The notes under the pieces were generated by a model that was given only the letters and a program-made list of their open reading frames with translations, was not told the DNA's origin and ran no database searches. Below are positions 38,296 to 48,365 of a stretch of 64,000 bases of DNA, in pieces. The first letter of the stretch is position 1. Each line of letters opens with the position of its first letter. Both the position numbers and the translations under genes were made by a program. The stretch is from Archegozetes longisetosus (Eukaryota > Arthropoda > Arachnida > Sarcoptiformes > Trhypochthoniidae), in NCBI GenBank assembly GCA_018873245.2, contig JAEMBT020000001.1:12176220-12240219 (forward strand), in the 5' to 3' direction.

Positions 38296-38424
38296 AGAGC
38301 TCCCAAACTTTTCTCATCCCATTTTTGACTTCTTTTCATGTCCACTCCCCTTCACCTTTCCTATGTTTTCACACCCTTTATTTTTCAATAAGACATCATA
38401 AAGTTTCTAGGCATGACAATTACA
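38077..38424. mobile_element. Insertion in duplication unit 2 with a GA microsatellite
   Basis: Comparison with unit 1 (34860-34890) shows about 350 bp of extra DNA splitting the AATTA(T/C)ATAAG word, which is partly duplicated on both sides (AATTAT before, AATTAC after). The insert contains (GA)n at 38243-38294 and a pyrimidine-rich stretch. No terminal repeat beyond a short GACATG/CATGAC pair. Origin unknown. Confidence 0.5.
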
Positions 38425-39375
38425 TAAGTAACGAATCGGTTGTTGAAAATAGGGTGAATGACTTTCATTTACAAATGTTACAGCTTTAGATTTTAATAAA
38501 GTTAATTATTATATATAAACAAACATATTAATAAGAGACACTAGATACTTCTTTCGAAACTTTTGTACTAATTATTTTTACAATTTTACATTTAGAATAT
38601 ACTTTCAATTCTTATTCTATTTTTGTGAAAATTAGTAAAGTGAGATAAATTACATGAATTTTTTTAATTTATAAATTTTGATTCGAAAACTACGGTTTCA
38701 TCGTTGTAAAAGTAAAAATTCATAATAATCAAATAGTTTAGTGCTTTCCTAACCAAGTTGTTTGAAACATTGAACTTTTTTCATTAAACGCATTATTACT
38801 CGTATTATTTTTGAAGAATTACTAAATATGAATAAATTATTAGCAAATACAATTTATATAAATAATTTAAAATCAATTCTATTCACTTTTTGTGTAGCTG
38901 TGAGCATCATATCTTGTTTTCGCTCAAGAGATTAATGATTAAATGCTTATACTTTAATCTAATTGATGTATAATTAATAGCAGAATTATTATTTTTATTC
39001 TTATATGTAGAATTTGTTTAGATTACGAATAAGTGTTAAATATTTTTTTGGAAGATAATTCAATTTTTAAAAATTGTTTCTATCAGTGGTTTTATCTTCG
39101 GAGAATTATTGCTTTATTAATGATAGACATTGAACTGAACTTATGAAAAATACTACTCTCTATGCAGATCGCGGTTAAAGAGCCTCGAGCATAACCATAC
39201 ATTTATATTAGGAGCATATTATCTTTTGCAAAATATTACATTTCTGTCAATATATTTTATAGAAGTATATATAATGGTAAATCTAAACTAGACTTCTAAA
39301 AAATTTGAATATATAATTGATAACACAACAAAAAATCGGGAGTCGAGCATTTGACCTTGCAATCGTTTTGTTGTG

Positions 39376-39404
39376 TTAGGTTCGGGTTAGGTTAGGTTAG
39401 GTTA
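39376..39404 (+). repeat. Interstitial TTAGG telomere-type repeat
   Basis: GTTAGG-type units (about four to five, one interrupted by TTCGGG) in tandem. TTAGG is the ancestral arthropod telomere repeat. Similar blocks are at 46528-46551 and 47561-47651. Confidence 0.7.
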
Positions 39405-39484
39405 TTTTACAGTTAATAATTTTATTGTTTGCCTTCTACACCTAGAGCATTATAGAAGGTTTTATTTTTATATAAATATTTTAA

Positions 39485-39937
39485 ATTAACGTATAAGTGC
39501 GCTTTAAATACGCGCGTATTCAAAACGAAACTTGACTTTATTATTGACCACAAAAAATAGTCTTAAACACGCACGTATTTAAAGCGAAACACTAATAAAT
39601 TCGCTTCAAATACGCACTAGATGACATATAATTTTTTGTGTTACTTTGAGGCACTTTATGTTATTTTGAGGAATAAGGATTTTAATTGAATTTGTTTTGA
39701 CTTAATGGTCGATAATTAGATGTTAAGTTTTATTAAACAAAAGTATCACAATTCGTTTTAATTACATATGTTTATAATGTGTTGTGAAAAGTGCGCGTTT
39801 AAAGTGAAACTAACTTTTTGGAGCTAACCTCACTTTATGAGGCTTAAATACGCACGTATTTAAGGTGAACTTCGCGCCAAAAAATACGGTAGTTTCACCT
39901 TAAATACGCGCGTATATAAAACGCACTTATACGTTAA
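39485..39937. mobile_element. TIR element built on repeated TACGCGCGTA palindromes
   Basis: Ends ATTAACGTATAAGTGCG and CGCACTTATACGTTAAT are perfect inverted repeats, and similarity continues inwards. Inside, AAATACGC(G/A)CGTATT-type words followed by a CGAAAC or GGTGAA motif recur at about 39508, 39568, 39605, 39847 and 39900. CpG is otherwise rare in this window. No coding capacity. Probably a non-autonomous DNA transposon; superfamily unknown. Confidence 0.7.
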
Positions 39938-40220
39938 TACTTTTAGATTATCTTATTGTGATAGTAGTTTTTTATATAGCGAAATAACAACTCAGACTTT
40001 AACAATTAATCTTTATTAAAATATAAATTGAATGATAATTGAATGTATGCTTCCCTTTTATTAATGCAATCAATTTTTTAAAAGAAAAATTATGAACTCT
40101 TTAAATATCAATAATATTCATTTGAACTTGTTATTTTTGACAAAAGTATGAGGAATTTTAGATTAGGTTAGGTTAGATCTATCAAAAATTTGTAAGCAAT
40201 TGATCGATATTAAGAAATTA

Positions 40221-40776
40221 TTACACTTTTTGTTTGGATTCGACTGATTGCAAATGTTGGACATCTGTGTAACTATAGTCACCATCTATCACGCCCGGGG
40301 AGAAGGAATATGTAGTATTTCCGGAACATTCTGATTCACATTCACCACCTTTTATTTTAAAAGTTACCACATCCGCTTCGAGTTTTCTGACGCCTTTTTT
40401 TGATTTACAGGCATTACAATCATTATTCATTAAATAAGTTTCAAACATTATTTCACCGCCATAACATATTGGGTCGTTTAAAAAACCAGTAACTCTTAAA
40501 TACATGCTACCTAATTTCAAGAGTAGGATATCTCTTAAGTGATGGGGAAACACAAGCTTTTTCATACTTTTAAGAAAAACAGCTATTGCATCCAAATCCG
40601 AGAAAGTTATATATTTGACTTCTTCAGACGATCGACATGTTCTTTGGTAGATTACCTTTACGTTCGTCATCATCGCATTGTTACTTGTTGAATTTTACAA
40701 TGAACGCAAAAGTATATCTGAGTTCATAAATACCAGTACAATAAATGTTATATATTTCTTTTACATCATTTTTCAT
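40221..40776 (-). pseudogene. Secreted family copy C, truncated and mutated
   Basis: Only the equivalents of exon 3 (about 40776-40569) and exon 4 (40510-40221) exist. Exon 4 is open and keeps KIKGG.C.SECSGNTTY. Exon 3 has a nonsense codon (TAA at 40683-40681, a CAA codon in A and B) and, 10 codons on, one extra base relative to B that shifts the frame. Exons 1 and 2 with the signal peptide are missing; upstream DNA (40780-41165) still resembles the intron of A and B and then runs into the satellite at 41171. Confidence 0.75.
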
Positions 40777-41170
40777 CTATAATAGTGAAAAATCAAATAA
40801 GAATTTAATTCATAAATTGTAGGATTCTTTATGCTTTGCTTCGATATTCTTATGCTATTGTTGTATACTACTTATAAGACCTCAAATATTATTAGCAAGT
40901 TAAATCGCATTAAACAGTAGTAGCTAATTAAATCGACTTTAAGTAATTAATCAGGTTGAATTTATAAAAAATATGATTTGAAGATTAAATTTTTCTACGA
41001 AATCGAAGATTTAATAGATTTTTAGTATTATTGGTTCAAATTTTTGTTTAAATTGTTGTATCAATAGAGTAAATGAAATTAAATGCAAAAATTTATAATG
41101 AAATAATTTTTGAAGTTAAATAAGATTTTTCTTTAATAACTTCAAAGCCATTAAAGAAAAAAATTTGGTT

Positions 41171-41885
41171 GAACTAGACTTTACGTGGCCAGAGATTTTC
41201 GACATAAGCTTTGTATATAAATAATCTATAACTCAAACTGAGTTCAAATATATAAATTTTATTCACCGCGAATGACCAGAACATCGGTAAAAAAATTCCC
41301 GAAAAATCGACTAGACTTTACGTGGCCAGAGATTTTCTACATAACCTTTATATATATAAATAAACTACAAGTCAAGCTGATTTCAGATATATAAATTTTA
41401 TTCACCGCAAATGACCAGAACACCGGTAAAAAAATCCCGAAAAATGGACTGGACTTTACGTGGCCAAAGAATTCAAACATGAATTTTATATACAAATAAT
41501 CTATAATTCATGCAGAGCTCATAAACATAAATTTTACTCACCGCAAATGACCAGAACACCGGTAAAAAAAATCCCGAAAAATCGACTAGACTTTACGTGG
41601 CCACAGATTTTCAACATGAGCTTTATATATAAATAAACTAAAACTCAAACTGAGTTCAAATATATAAAATTTATTCACCGCAAATGATCAGAACATTGGT
41701 AAAAATATTCCCGAAAAAATCGGCTAGACAACGTGGCCAGAGATTTTCGACATAAACTTTGTATATAAATAAACTATAGCTTAGGCTGATTTCAGACATA
41801 TAAGTTTTATTCACCGCAAATGACTAGAACATCGGTAAAAAAATTCCCGAAAATTCGACTAGACTTTACGTGGCCAGAGAATCCA
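41171..41885 (+). repeat. 137-bp satellite, five to six tandem units
   Basis: The word ACGTGGCCA recurs at about 41184, 41321, 41459, 41596, 41732 and 41869, a spacing of 136-138 bp. Each unit contains CACCGC(A/G)AATGACCAGAAC and GGTAAAAAAATTCCCGAAAA. Units differ by only a few bases. The array separates copy C (minus strand) from fragment D (plus strand). Confidence 0.85.
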
Positions 41886-41930
41886 TAGATAAATTTCATA
41901 TACAAATAATCTATAACATCATTTTCGATA

Positions 41931-42220
41931 GGTCTAGTATATTAAGTTTTACTGATAATTTAAGCTACCCAGTATGTGATGGTGGTCAAATAATTATGGA
42001 AACGGTTTTTATTAATAATGATTGTAATGTCTATAAATCAAATAAAGGCATCAGAAAACTCGAAGCAATTATAGCAACTCTAAAAATAAAAGGTGGTAAA
42101 TGTCAATCAGAATGTTCCGGAAATAGTACATATTACTTCTACCCGGGGGTGATGGATGGTGACTATCGTTACACAGATGTCCAACATTTGCAATCAATCG
42201 AATATAGACAAAAAGTTTAA
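41931..42220 (+). pseudogene. Secreted family copy D, inverted last-exon fragment
   Basis: On the plus strand, opposite to A-C, this matches exon 4 of the family from just after its splice acceptor (GATAG-GT) to the stop: CDGGQI, CNVYKSNKGIRKLEA, KIKGGKCQSECSGN, YPGVMDGDYRYTDVQH. One codon is missing near the 5' end and a conserved AC pair is VY. No exons 1-3 lie upstream; the satellite begins there. The 3' flank to about 42402 also matches the 3' flank of copy A in reverse. Confidence 0.75.
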
Positions 42221-42402
42221 TAATTTCTTAATTTCGATCACTTACTTACAAATAATTGATAGATCTAACCTAACCTAATCTAAAACTCTGAATACTTTTA
42301 TCAAAAAATACCATAAATTCAAATGAACATTATTGATATTTTAGAAGTTTATAATTTTTGTTTTAAAAAATAGATTGCATAAATAAAAAGAAAGCATACA
42401 CA

Positions 42403-43413
42403 CTCGATGTTCTTATTCAATAGAATAGAATATCAAATTGGGGATAAAGTTATCGAATATATTAATCACCCTGGACAATGTACTCTGATGAAAGGTTTAT
42501 TAAGTTATCCAAAAGATTTCGAAAACACTGGATTAAATATGTGTTGGGCATTAGATAGAGGCGGAGGTGAGGTTAGTCTAACAACAAACAATGGATTCAA
42601 GTTACGACATGATAGATACAAAAAAAGAGGTGATGGAAACTTTAGCTTTGTTATTCCTTTAAATCATATATTTGGTTTTTGTGAAGATTACAAAAAATTA
42701 ATCTACGGAGTAAAACAGACCTTAATTTTAACAAGATGTGGCAATGAAGATGCAATATTTAAAGCTGGTACAGTTTCATGTAAAGTTGAAATAACAAACG
42801 TAACATGGACAGTGCCAAATATTGTATCAAATTTTGAACAATTACATTTTTTGTATAAGATGATTGAAAGTAAAAAATCATTTCCTATTGATTTCATGTA
42901 TAGAAATATGGATTCATATGATGTACCAACAAGTAATGAATTTATTTGGCGTTTAGGTCCAAGATTTGCTTCTGAAAAACCTAGATATACAATAATAGCA
43001 TTTCAAACTGATAGATATAAGAATATTGATAAAAATCCTGCAGTTTTTGATCATTGTGATGTTAGAGACATTCATGTTAATTTGAATACCGACAGATATC
43101 CAAATATAGATATCATAAATAACTTTAAAAGTGAAGATTATTCATTTACATACTACACAGCTAAGCAATTTAGAGAAAAATACTATGGTTTAAATGATAA
43201 CTATAACGATTTTATGATGTCTAAATGATTTCAAAGATTTATATTGATGTTAGCAAACAAAGTGAAAAATTAAAGAATTCTATATCAGATATTACAATAA
43301 AAGTTAGATTTAATTCAAATGTTCCTGCTAATACCAAATGTTATTGTCTTATATTAAGTTATAGATTAATGAAACTAACAAGCGACGGGTCTAGAATGAT
43401 GATTGATTATTAA
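42403..43413 (+). pseudogene. Polinton/adintovirus-type major capsid-like protein, N-terminally truncated and frameshifted
   Basis: A 273-codon frame (42407-43228) is followed by a 62-codon frame (43225-43413) overlapping it by four bases. Together they look like the body and C-terminus of one protein of a family often found as endogenous copies in invertebrate genomes. Recognisable pieces are FVIPLNHIFGFCEDY, LILTR, PRYTIIAFQTDR, NPAVFDHC and, in the second frame, IDVSKQSEKL. From memory of the family this is a double-jelly-roll-like capsid protein of Polinton-like or adintovirus-like elements; that assignment is recognition, not a search. The N-terminal part is missing because similarity starts at the very junction with the 3' flank of copy D. 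The frame change near 43226 would break the product. No polymerase, integrase, ATPase or protease gene accompanies it. Confidence 0.5.
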
Positions 43414-43423
43414 TTATTAATAA

Positions 43424-43880
43424 ATGAATGATAAATATATAGAACACAAAATATGTCTTTCAGATAATCAAAAGAAAAATTTAGGTAAAGCAATAAATAA
43501 TAAAAAGGCTCTTACTTTAAGATTAAGTAAAAATAGTTTAAATGGAGATATTCCTATTCTGTTAACCAATACACAAAAAAGTAATATTGATAAAGCTATT
43601 AAAAATAAAACTGGAATTGAATTAAACTTAAGTAATACACAATTACAAATGTTGAAAAAACATGTAGGATTTTTACCTTTATTACCTTTAATTCTTGGAG
43701 GATTATCTGCAGTTGGTAGTCTAGCAGCAGGAGGTTCACAAATAGCTAAAGCAGCTAATCAAGCAAAAGCTAATGAGAGACGATTAGCAGAAACAAAGAG
43801 ACAATGAAATGATAGAGAATAAACTGTTTAGTGGTAAAGGTCTTTATAAGAAATGTGATAAATGTCATGGCAAAGGACTT
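43424..43880 (+). pseudogene. Small minor capsid-like protein (hydrophobic, Gly/Ala-rich), frameshifted
   Basis: A frame of 127 codons (43424-43807), with two repeats of an L-x-N/T...I.KAI.NK type motif (IDKAIKNKTGIELNLSNTQ) followed by the hydrophobic GFLPLLPLILGGLSAVGSL and a basic tail. This organisation is like the small pX/VI-type protein encoded after the capsid gene in adintovirus/Polinton-type elements. A further conserved-looking SGKGLYKKC...GKGLFF piece follows in another frame (43809-43885), so the reading frame is broken near 43805. Then the sequence changes to a hAT relic. Confidence 0.5.
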
Positions 43881-43899
43881 TTTTTTAGGGAGAAACCCT

Positions 43900-45255
43900 T
43901 CGAAGCCAATGTTGATATCAACTCAATTCTTGGAAATTGTAAATCACTCAACAATTATTCAAGCTTTAGACAATTCATGCCAAACTCTTTGGCCAAACAT
44001 CATTCAATATGATCGCGTTTAACTCGTTGTCTCAGATCAGGCTTCGACTATGGTTAAGGCAATGTCACACGCAAAAATTTTGTATCCGAATTTAAACCAT
44101 GTAACTTGCCTGGCACATGCTTGTAAGGGTTGGCGAGCGCTGTATAATAAAAAAGAGAGGCTTGCTCCGCTTACCTGTTTTTGGGGGCTCCACCAGTGGT
44201 CTTTACCACGTCACTCGCTCTTGTCTACGAGAGGCTTCTTTCTCGATGAAGAGTACGCTCCCGACGCGCTACTCAAGTGGCTTAATTAATAATCACAACA
44301 AGGGTTTCGCAAAAAAGTACAAGTTTTTATTGTTTCACATTATTGAGACACTAAAACATTTCTAACAATCAGCATAAATATCAATAAAACCGGTTCTGGC
44401 CTTACACGCCAAACCTTTAGATAAAAAGAACTCTCTCAATGAACTTTTACTCGACCTTATATATAAGGTCGAGAAAATTCCATTATCTCGTTCAGCTCCG
44501 TTTTTCCCAATCTCAGGTCCCTCGAGACTAGTCACAGGTTTGTTCGTTCGTTTGTTTGTTTGTTTGTTGACTGTCTCCGGGGGTTATCTTCTCCTTTACA
44601 TGCTTTACATCGAGTCAGTGAATGTATTCGAGATCAAAATCATTTAGCTCACACATTCATAGCGTCCATGAAAAAAAGTTGAAAAAATCTCCTCCAAGAC
44701 GGCAACACTTCAAATCAACTTGAAACATAAAACTACCACCTAAACCTGTTGTGATCCGATGGGGGAGTTGGCTGGAATCGGCTTTTTATTATTTGGGTAA
44801 TTTTGATACAATATGTAAGTTCATAAATGAACTGAAAGTAGATTCGAAAACGAAACCAATTAAAGATGCAAAACAATCGGAAATCAGGATCTTCAAAATC
44901 AGCTACTTAGTATTCATGCATTTCGTATTTTACCGGAAAAATTAAAAGCTTGGAATTGAGTTCATTGATAATTAATCAACAGTTGAATATTATCGAAGAG
45001 GTAAAGATGTGTTTAACTGATTTCGCACTCGAGAAGCTGAAAAGTTGTTTGAATAAAAATCCAGATTTACTTAATTTTGCTTCAGAAAAAAATTCTCTAG
45101 AATTTCGCGTCAAAACAATTTATGCACCTAGTTTCGGTTGAGGTCGAAAGATCTTTCTCAGCCTACAATTCAATATTAACTGATCGAGAACACAAATTAT
45201 CAGAAAATAACATTGAAAAATTAATTATGTTAAACTTTAATAGTTTTCTTTAGTA
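43900..45255 (+). pseudogene. Decayed hAT transposase
   Basis: Three blocks in order but in different frames: STMVKAMSHAKILYPNLNHV then TCLAHA (44040-44125), the D..A...H region of a hAT of the kind found in SCAND3/ZBED-like proteins; IRWGSWLESAFYYLGNFD (44752-44800), the usual RWGTWL..A segment; and VEVERSFSAYNSILTDREHK (45135-45200), the C-terminal dimerisation motif. Many stops and frameshifts lie between. No terminal repeats were identified. Confidence 0.65.
44451..44474. repeat. Perfect 24-bp palindrome
   Basis: CTCGACCTTATA reads as TATAAGGTCGAG on its second half with no loop. It lies inside the hAT relic; about 85 bp further on is a (GTTT)n microsatellite (44541-44568). Confidence 0.8.
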
Positions 45256-45259
45256 ATTA

Positions 45260-45960
45260 ACAGCATTACAGTTTATTGAATTTGTAATTTGAACTTAGTT
45301 TGCATTATTTCAATAAAGCTTGAATTTTATACTCCCGAAATGATCCCCGGAATCATTCCTTTTTTTACTCCCGGATCCCTCCCGAAAATCGCTGTTTTTT
45401 ATTCCCGGAAATAGTGTCTTTAATAATTACACTAGTCAGAATAAGAGCCAAATTTTATATTTAAATTTAGTACTAACAATTAATGACCCAGAGATTAATA
45501 TTGAAAAAGTAACTTAAATATTTAGAAGTTGGGCACACAGAAAATTCTTGTGACTCATTACATGAGAATATAAGCCAAAACTTTAAAAAAATAATTATCA
45601 TATATATTCTCCTAAACATTGCTACAATTTGATCGAAAGCTCTCGAGAAGAAGGAAGTGTGAAAGTAATTCCTATAACTCATGAAGATATAATTTTATTT
45701 GAAAATCAAACAAAATCTGATATTTTCGAATATTTTCATATTACCAAAGCAAAAGAATTTGATGTTAGAAAAGGATTAAATAATGTATTTTTAAAATTTG
45801 ATCGTAACTCTAATTTTAAAAAATTTGATATTCTTAGTAATAAAGCTAAGATATTCTTTATTGTCATCATTATACTGTGATAGAATTTTTAATTTTTGAA
45901 AATAAAGATTATTTTGAATAATAAATTTTAAGTTAGTTATTTCTAAGAAATATTAAATAA
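45260..45960 (+). other. Spacer with an 83-codon open frame of unknown nature
   Basis: The frame 45629-45880 contains HEDIILFENQTKSDIFEYF and KAKEFDVRKGLNNVFLKFD, which looks more protein-like than most AT-rich frames here, but I recognise no family. No signal peptide or splice signals decide its limits. It could be a fragment of a transposon or of the viral relic. Confidence 0.25.
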
Positions 45961-46171
45961 GGGCTATTCTTTAGAATTGCATCGGTCTCAGATGTTGATG
46001 AAACTTTTTTTACAGACTATATGGACCATGAGGAGCATTTTATTTGCTGGGACCGAAAGTCTGAAATGAGCGTGTCTTGAGATAATACGGAAAACGTGTA
46101 ACATAGGGTTTTGACCAGAACTTTGGAAATTTGAAAAAACATTAATTTATTCTTGTGTAGCTTAGCTCGCT

Positions 46172-46522
46172 GTGTCGAAAAATATAATAAATAATTTTGC
46201 TATCTTTTATAGTTTTCGAGATATTCAGCTTAGAACATTCGGTATGACAATTGAGTATCAGTCAATAAGTCAGAACCATTTCACAATTATCAACTATCTG
46301 CAAACGATGGAAGGTGTTTATAATTTGAGAAGAATTCTCAGAGAATGTCCTGTAGAGGACGAAGAGAAATGCTTAAATTGGTGTCAAGGGATCAGGCTCA
46401 TACCCGAATTCCGCACTTGTACGAAGTGTCAGCGAAAGCTGACACTTTCGAAGGGAGCTCGCGACACCGCTAAGAGCAAGCGCTTTCGCTGTCACAAATG
46501 TATCAGGGCCCCCAAAATTTAA
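46172..46522 (+). CDS. Zinc-ribbon N-terminal domain of a Merlin-like transposase
   Basis: Open for 116 codons. The most likely start is the internal ATG at MEGVYNLRRI (46307), giving about 71 residues; the upstream codons have no similarity. The ribbon has CTKCQRKL...CHKC spacing. The protein could bind the element's ends without cutting, so it might act as a repressor, but it may equally be a decayed remnant. Expression is unknown. Confidence 0.4.
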   Translation: MSKNIINNFAIFYSFRDIQLRTFGMTIEYQSISQNHFTIINYLQTMEGVYNLRRILRECPVEDEEKCLNWCQGIRLIPEFRTCTKCQRKLTLSKGARDTAKSKRFRCHKCIRAPKI

Positions 46523-46527
46523 AATTT

Positions 46528-46551
46528 GGTTAGGTTAGGTTAGGTTAGGTT
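46528..46551 (+). repeat. Interstitial TTAGG telomere-type repeat
   Basis: Four to five perfect GGTTA units, inside the Merlin-like element. Confidence 0.8.
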
Positions 46552-46758
46552 TCAAGCACTTGCCATAGGATTTTATTGGTTTTTCAAACTTTTTTTATAA
46601 TGGGTTCCTATGAAAATTTTTTTTTTCTGAGAGCGATATGTCTCAAACCAAAAATCTCAGACATATGAAATTTGGTTTGATGAAATATCAGATTATAACC
46701 ATCAAAAATAAAGTAGTGGTGCCATCTTCTGGAACCGGTGCAATCCTAAAGAAACCCC

Positions 46759-48129
46759 TAAACAAGTTATATTGTATTATTGTATTATAAGCAAAACCTA
46801 CGATGCCGTTCAGTACCTTTATGAGTACGCGCTCTTTTTTGTACATCAAGTTATCTAGTTTAGGCCTATTCCAGTATTATGAAAAATTAGAAACAAGAAC
46901 GGCCTGTCAACTCGTATCTCTTGATGTCTGGATGTCTCGAGCACAATATTGATACGTGTCAGCGCTGCCAACAGTCCAGTTATGAGAAATTTCGAAAACT
47001 GGACACTTTCTGAGAGGTATTTTGATAATTTTGAAATAGTTTCATGTTAAATTCTCAATATAATTGAAAATTAATGATAAAAAACTACTATGATTTTGAT
47101 ATAAAAAGAAGGAAAAGTTAGCTTTTTACATTAAATATTAACTCAGCTAAAGCTGAAATCTGTATTAGTTTTAATTATTCAATATGTTGCTCTTATTTCA
47201 CTTAAAAAACTGTTAATAATACTAATTTGTTTAAGGCTGAGAAAATAGAAAAGAAATGTACATTCAAAAATAGGTAAGTTTTTGCGATGACTTGAGTTCA
47301 AATTTTTACTCTATTTTATGCCATTTGGTATTTTTTGTCCAATTTTGACCTGAACAGAAGTTACCAGTACTGATTCCAGTGGCAACCGCAGATTCAGACC
47401 TTTCTTTACTAACCTGTATGAGAGCTTGGGGGTACATTCATTTAGCTCCCGTCCCCGATATCAATGAAAATCACTTAATATAAATATTTTGGGCTGAAAA
47501 TTCGAATGGTGAAGGTCCGAAGTTACGATGACAATCCGTATTTAAAATATATGATAAAAACCCAACGAAACCTAACCAAACCCAATCAGACCCAAAAAAC
47601 CTAACAAAACCAAACCTAACCTAACCTAACCAAACCTAACCTAACCTAACCTTGGGCTGTGCAAAAGCCAAGGCTTTATTAAATTCTATCAATCAGATGC
47701 CAATGAAGTTAAGAAGTGTCAACTCACTTAGAGAATATAATATTAGAGCGAAACGAATATAAGTTTCGTCAAAAAACAATGATAGAAGAAACGTCTGTCC
47801 ATCTGTCGGTCCAAATGATCGTCTCTTTGGTTTTAAAATTATTGGAAACAATTTTAAAACTTATCTTAAGTTATCCCTTTGAAACTTTTTCTATGGCTTT
47901 TAGTCGATGCAGTGTAATCCCCAATCCGAAGTGTTTGTTAACGAGATTGCTCTGGTGTACACTATATAAAATTATATCTATTTAGTTAATTTAATTGAAG
48001 GACAAGGCGAGAATTGATTAGAGGTTTATTTATGATTCATAAATCTAATTTTGAGTAAGTTTTCAGCGGTCAAAGTTATCAATACTGACAAGAAAGGGTT
48101 TCAACTGCCTGTCACCTATTTCGACCAAA
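46759..48129. other. Intergenic DNA with a TTAGG/CCTAA block
   Basis: The block at about 47561-47651 contains CCTAA and CCAAA units in the orientation opposite to that at 46528. A GC-richer piece at 47340-47460 may be an old repeat. The 89-codon frame 47716-47985 shows no recognisable domain. Confidence 0.5.
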
Positions 48130-48365
48130 ATTTGATAGTTTATTAATTTTGGATCACTTATGAAAGATGCCATTTCTAACAAAAAAATATATCTTTGAAA
48201 TCAACCGTGACTAACAATTTTCAACGTTTTAATATTAGAATGTATTGTTTGACACCTAAATATTTTTAATGACGAATTAAAGCAGCATTTTTATTTTTAA
48301 AAATGTAAGGTCCCCTCTTTAATATTTTTGTCCCGTCATGAGACAAGCCAGAGGTGGTCACCCTA
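48130..48365 (-). mobile_element. Truncated copy of the 20355 hAT-type MITE
   Basis: Read on the minus strand from 48365: TAGGGTGACCACCTCTGGCT, then GACGGGACAAAAATATTAAAG and GGTGTCAAACAATACATTCT match the left part of the element at 20355. Similarity fades near 48130 and no opposite end was found. The two copies differ visibly, so they are not recent. Confidence 0.75.

Larger units (their letters stand above)
35730..39235 (-). repeat. Tandem duplication unit 2 (about 3.5 kb)
   Basis: Second copy of the unit carrying gene B. Compared with unit 1 it lacks a roughly 115-bp insert in the second intron and carries an extra roughly 350-bp insert at about 38077-38424. The right boundary falls near 39235, where the TATTATCTTTTGCAAAAT word marks the end in both units. 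Confidence 0.7.
45961..46758 (+). mobile_element. Merlin-like deletion element encoding only a zinc ribbon
   Basis: Ends GGGCTATTCTTTAGAATTGC (45961) and the complement of GCAATCCTAAAGAAACCCC (to 46758) are inverted repeats with one indel and few mismatches. The enclosed open frame 46172-46522 ends with NLRRILRE...CLNWCQGIRLIPEFRTC then CxxC and CxxC, the N-terminal HTH/zinc-ribbon layout of ISXO2-like (Merlin) transposases. The DDE catalytic domain is absent. A (TTAGG)n block follows the stop at 46528. Confidence 0.6.

Noticed and set aside
41870-41930. N-terminal part of the open frame over copy D
   Set aside because: This part is the last satellite unit and its edge; family similarity starts only at about 41931.
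46172-46306. Upstream half of the zinc-ribbon frame as coding
   Set aside because: Its translation has no similarity to the family, whereas similarity begins at the internal methionine at 46307.
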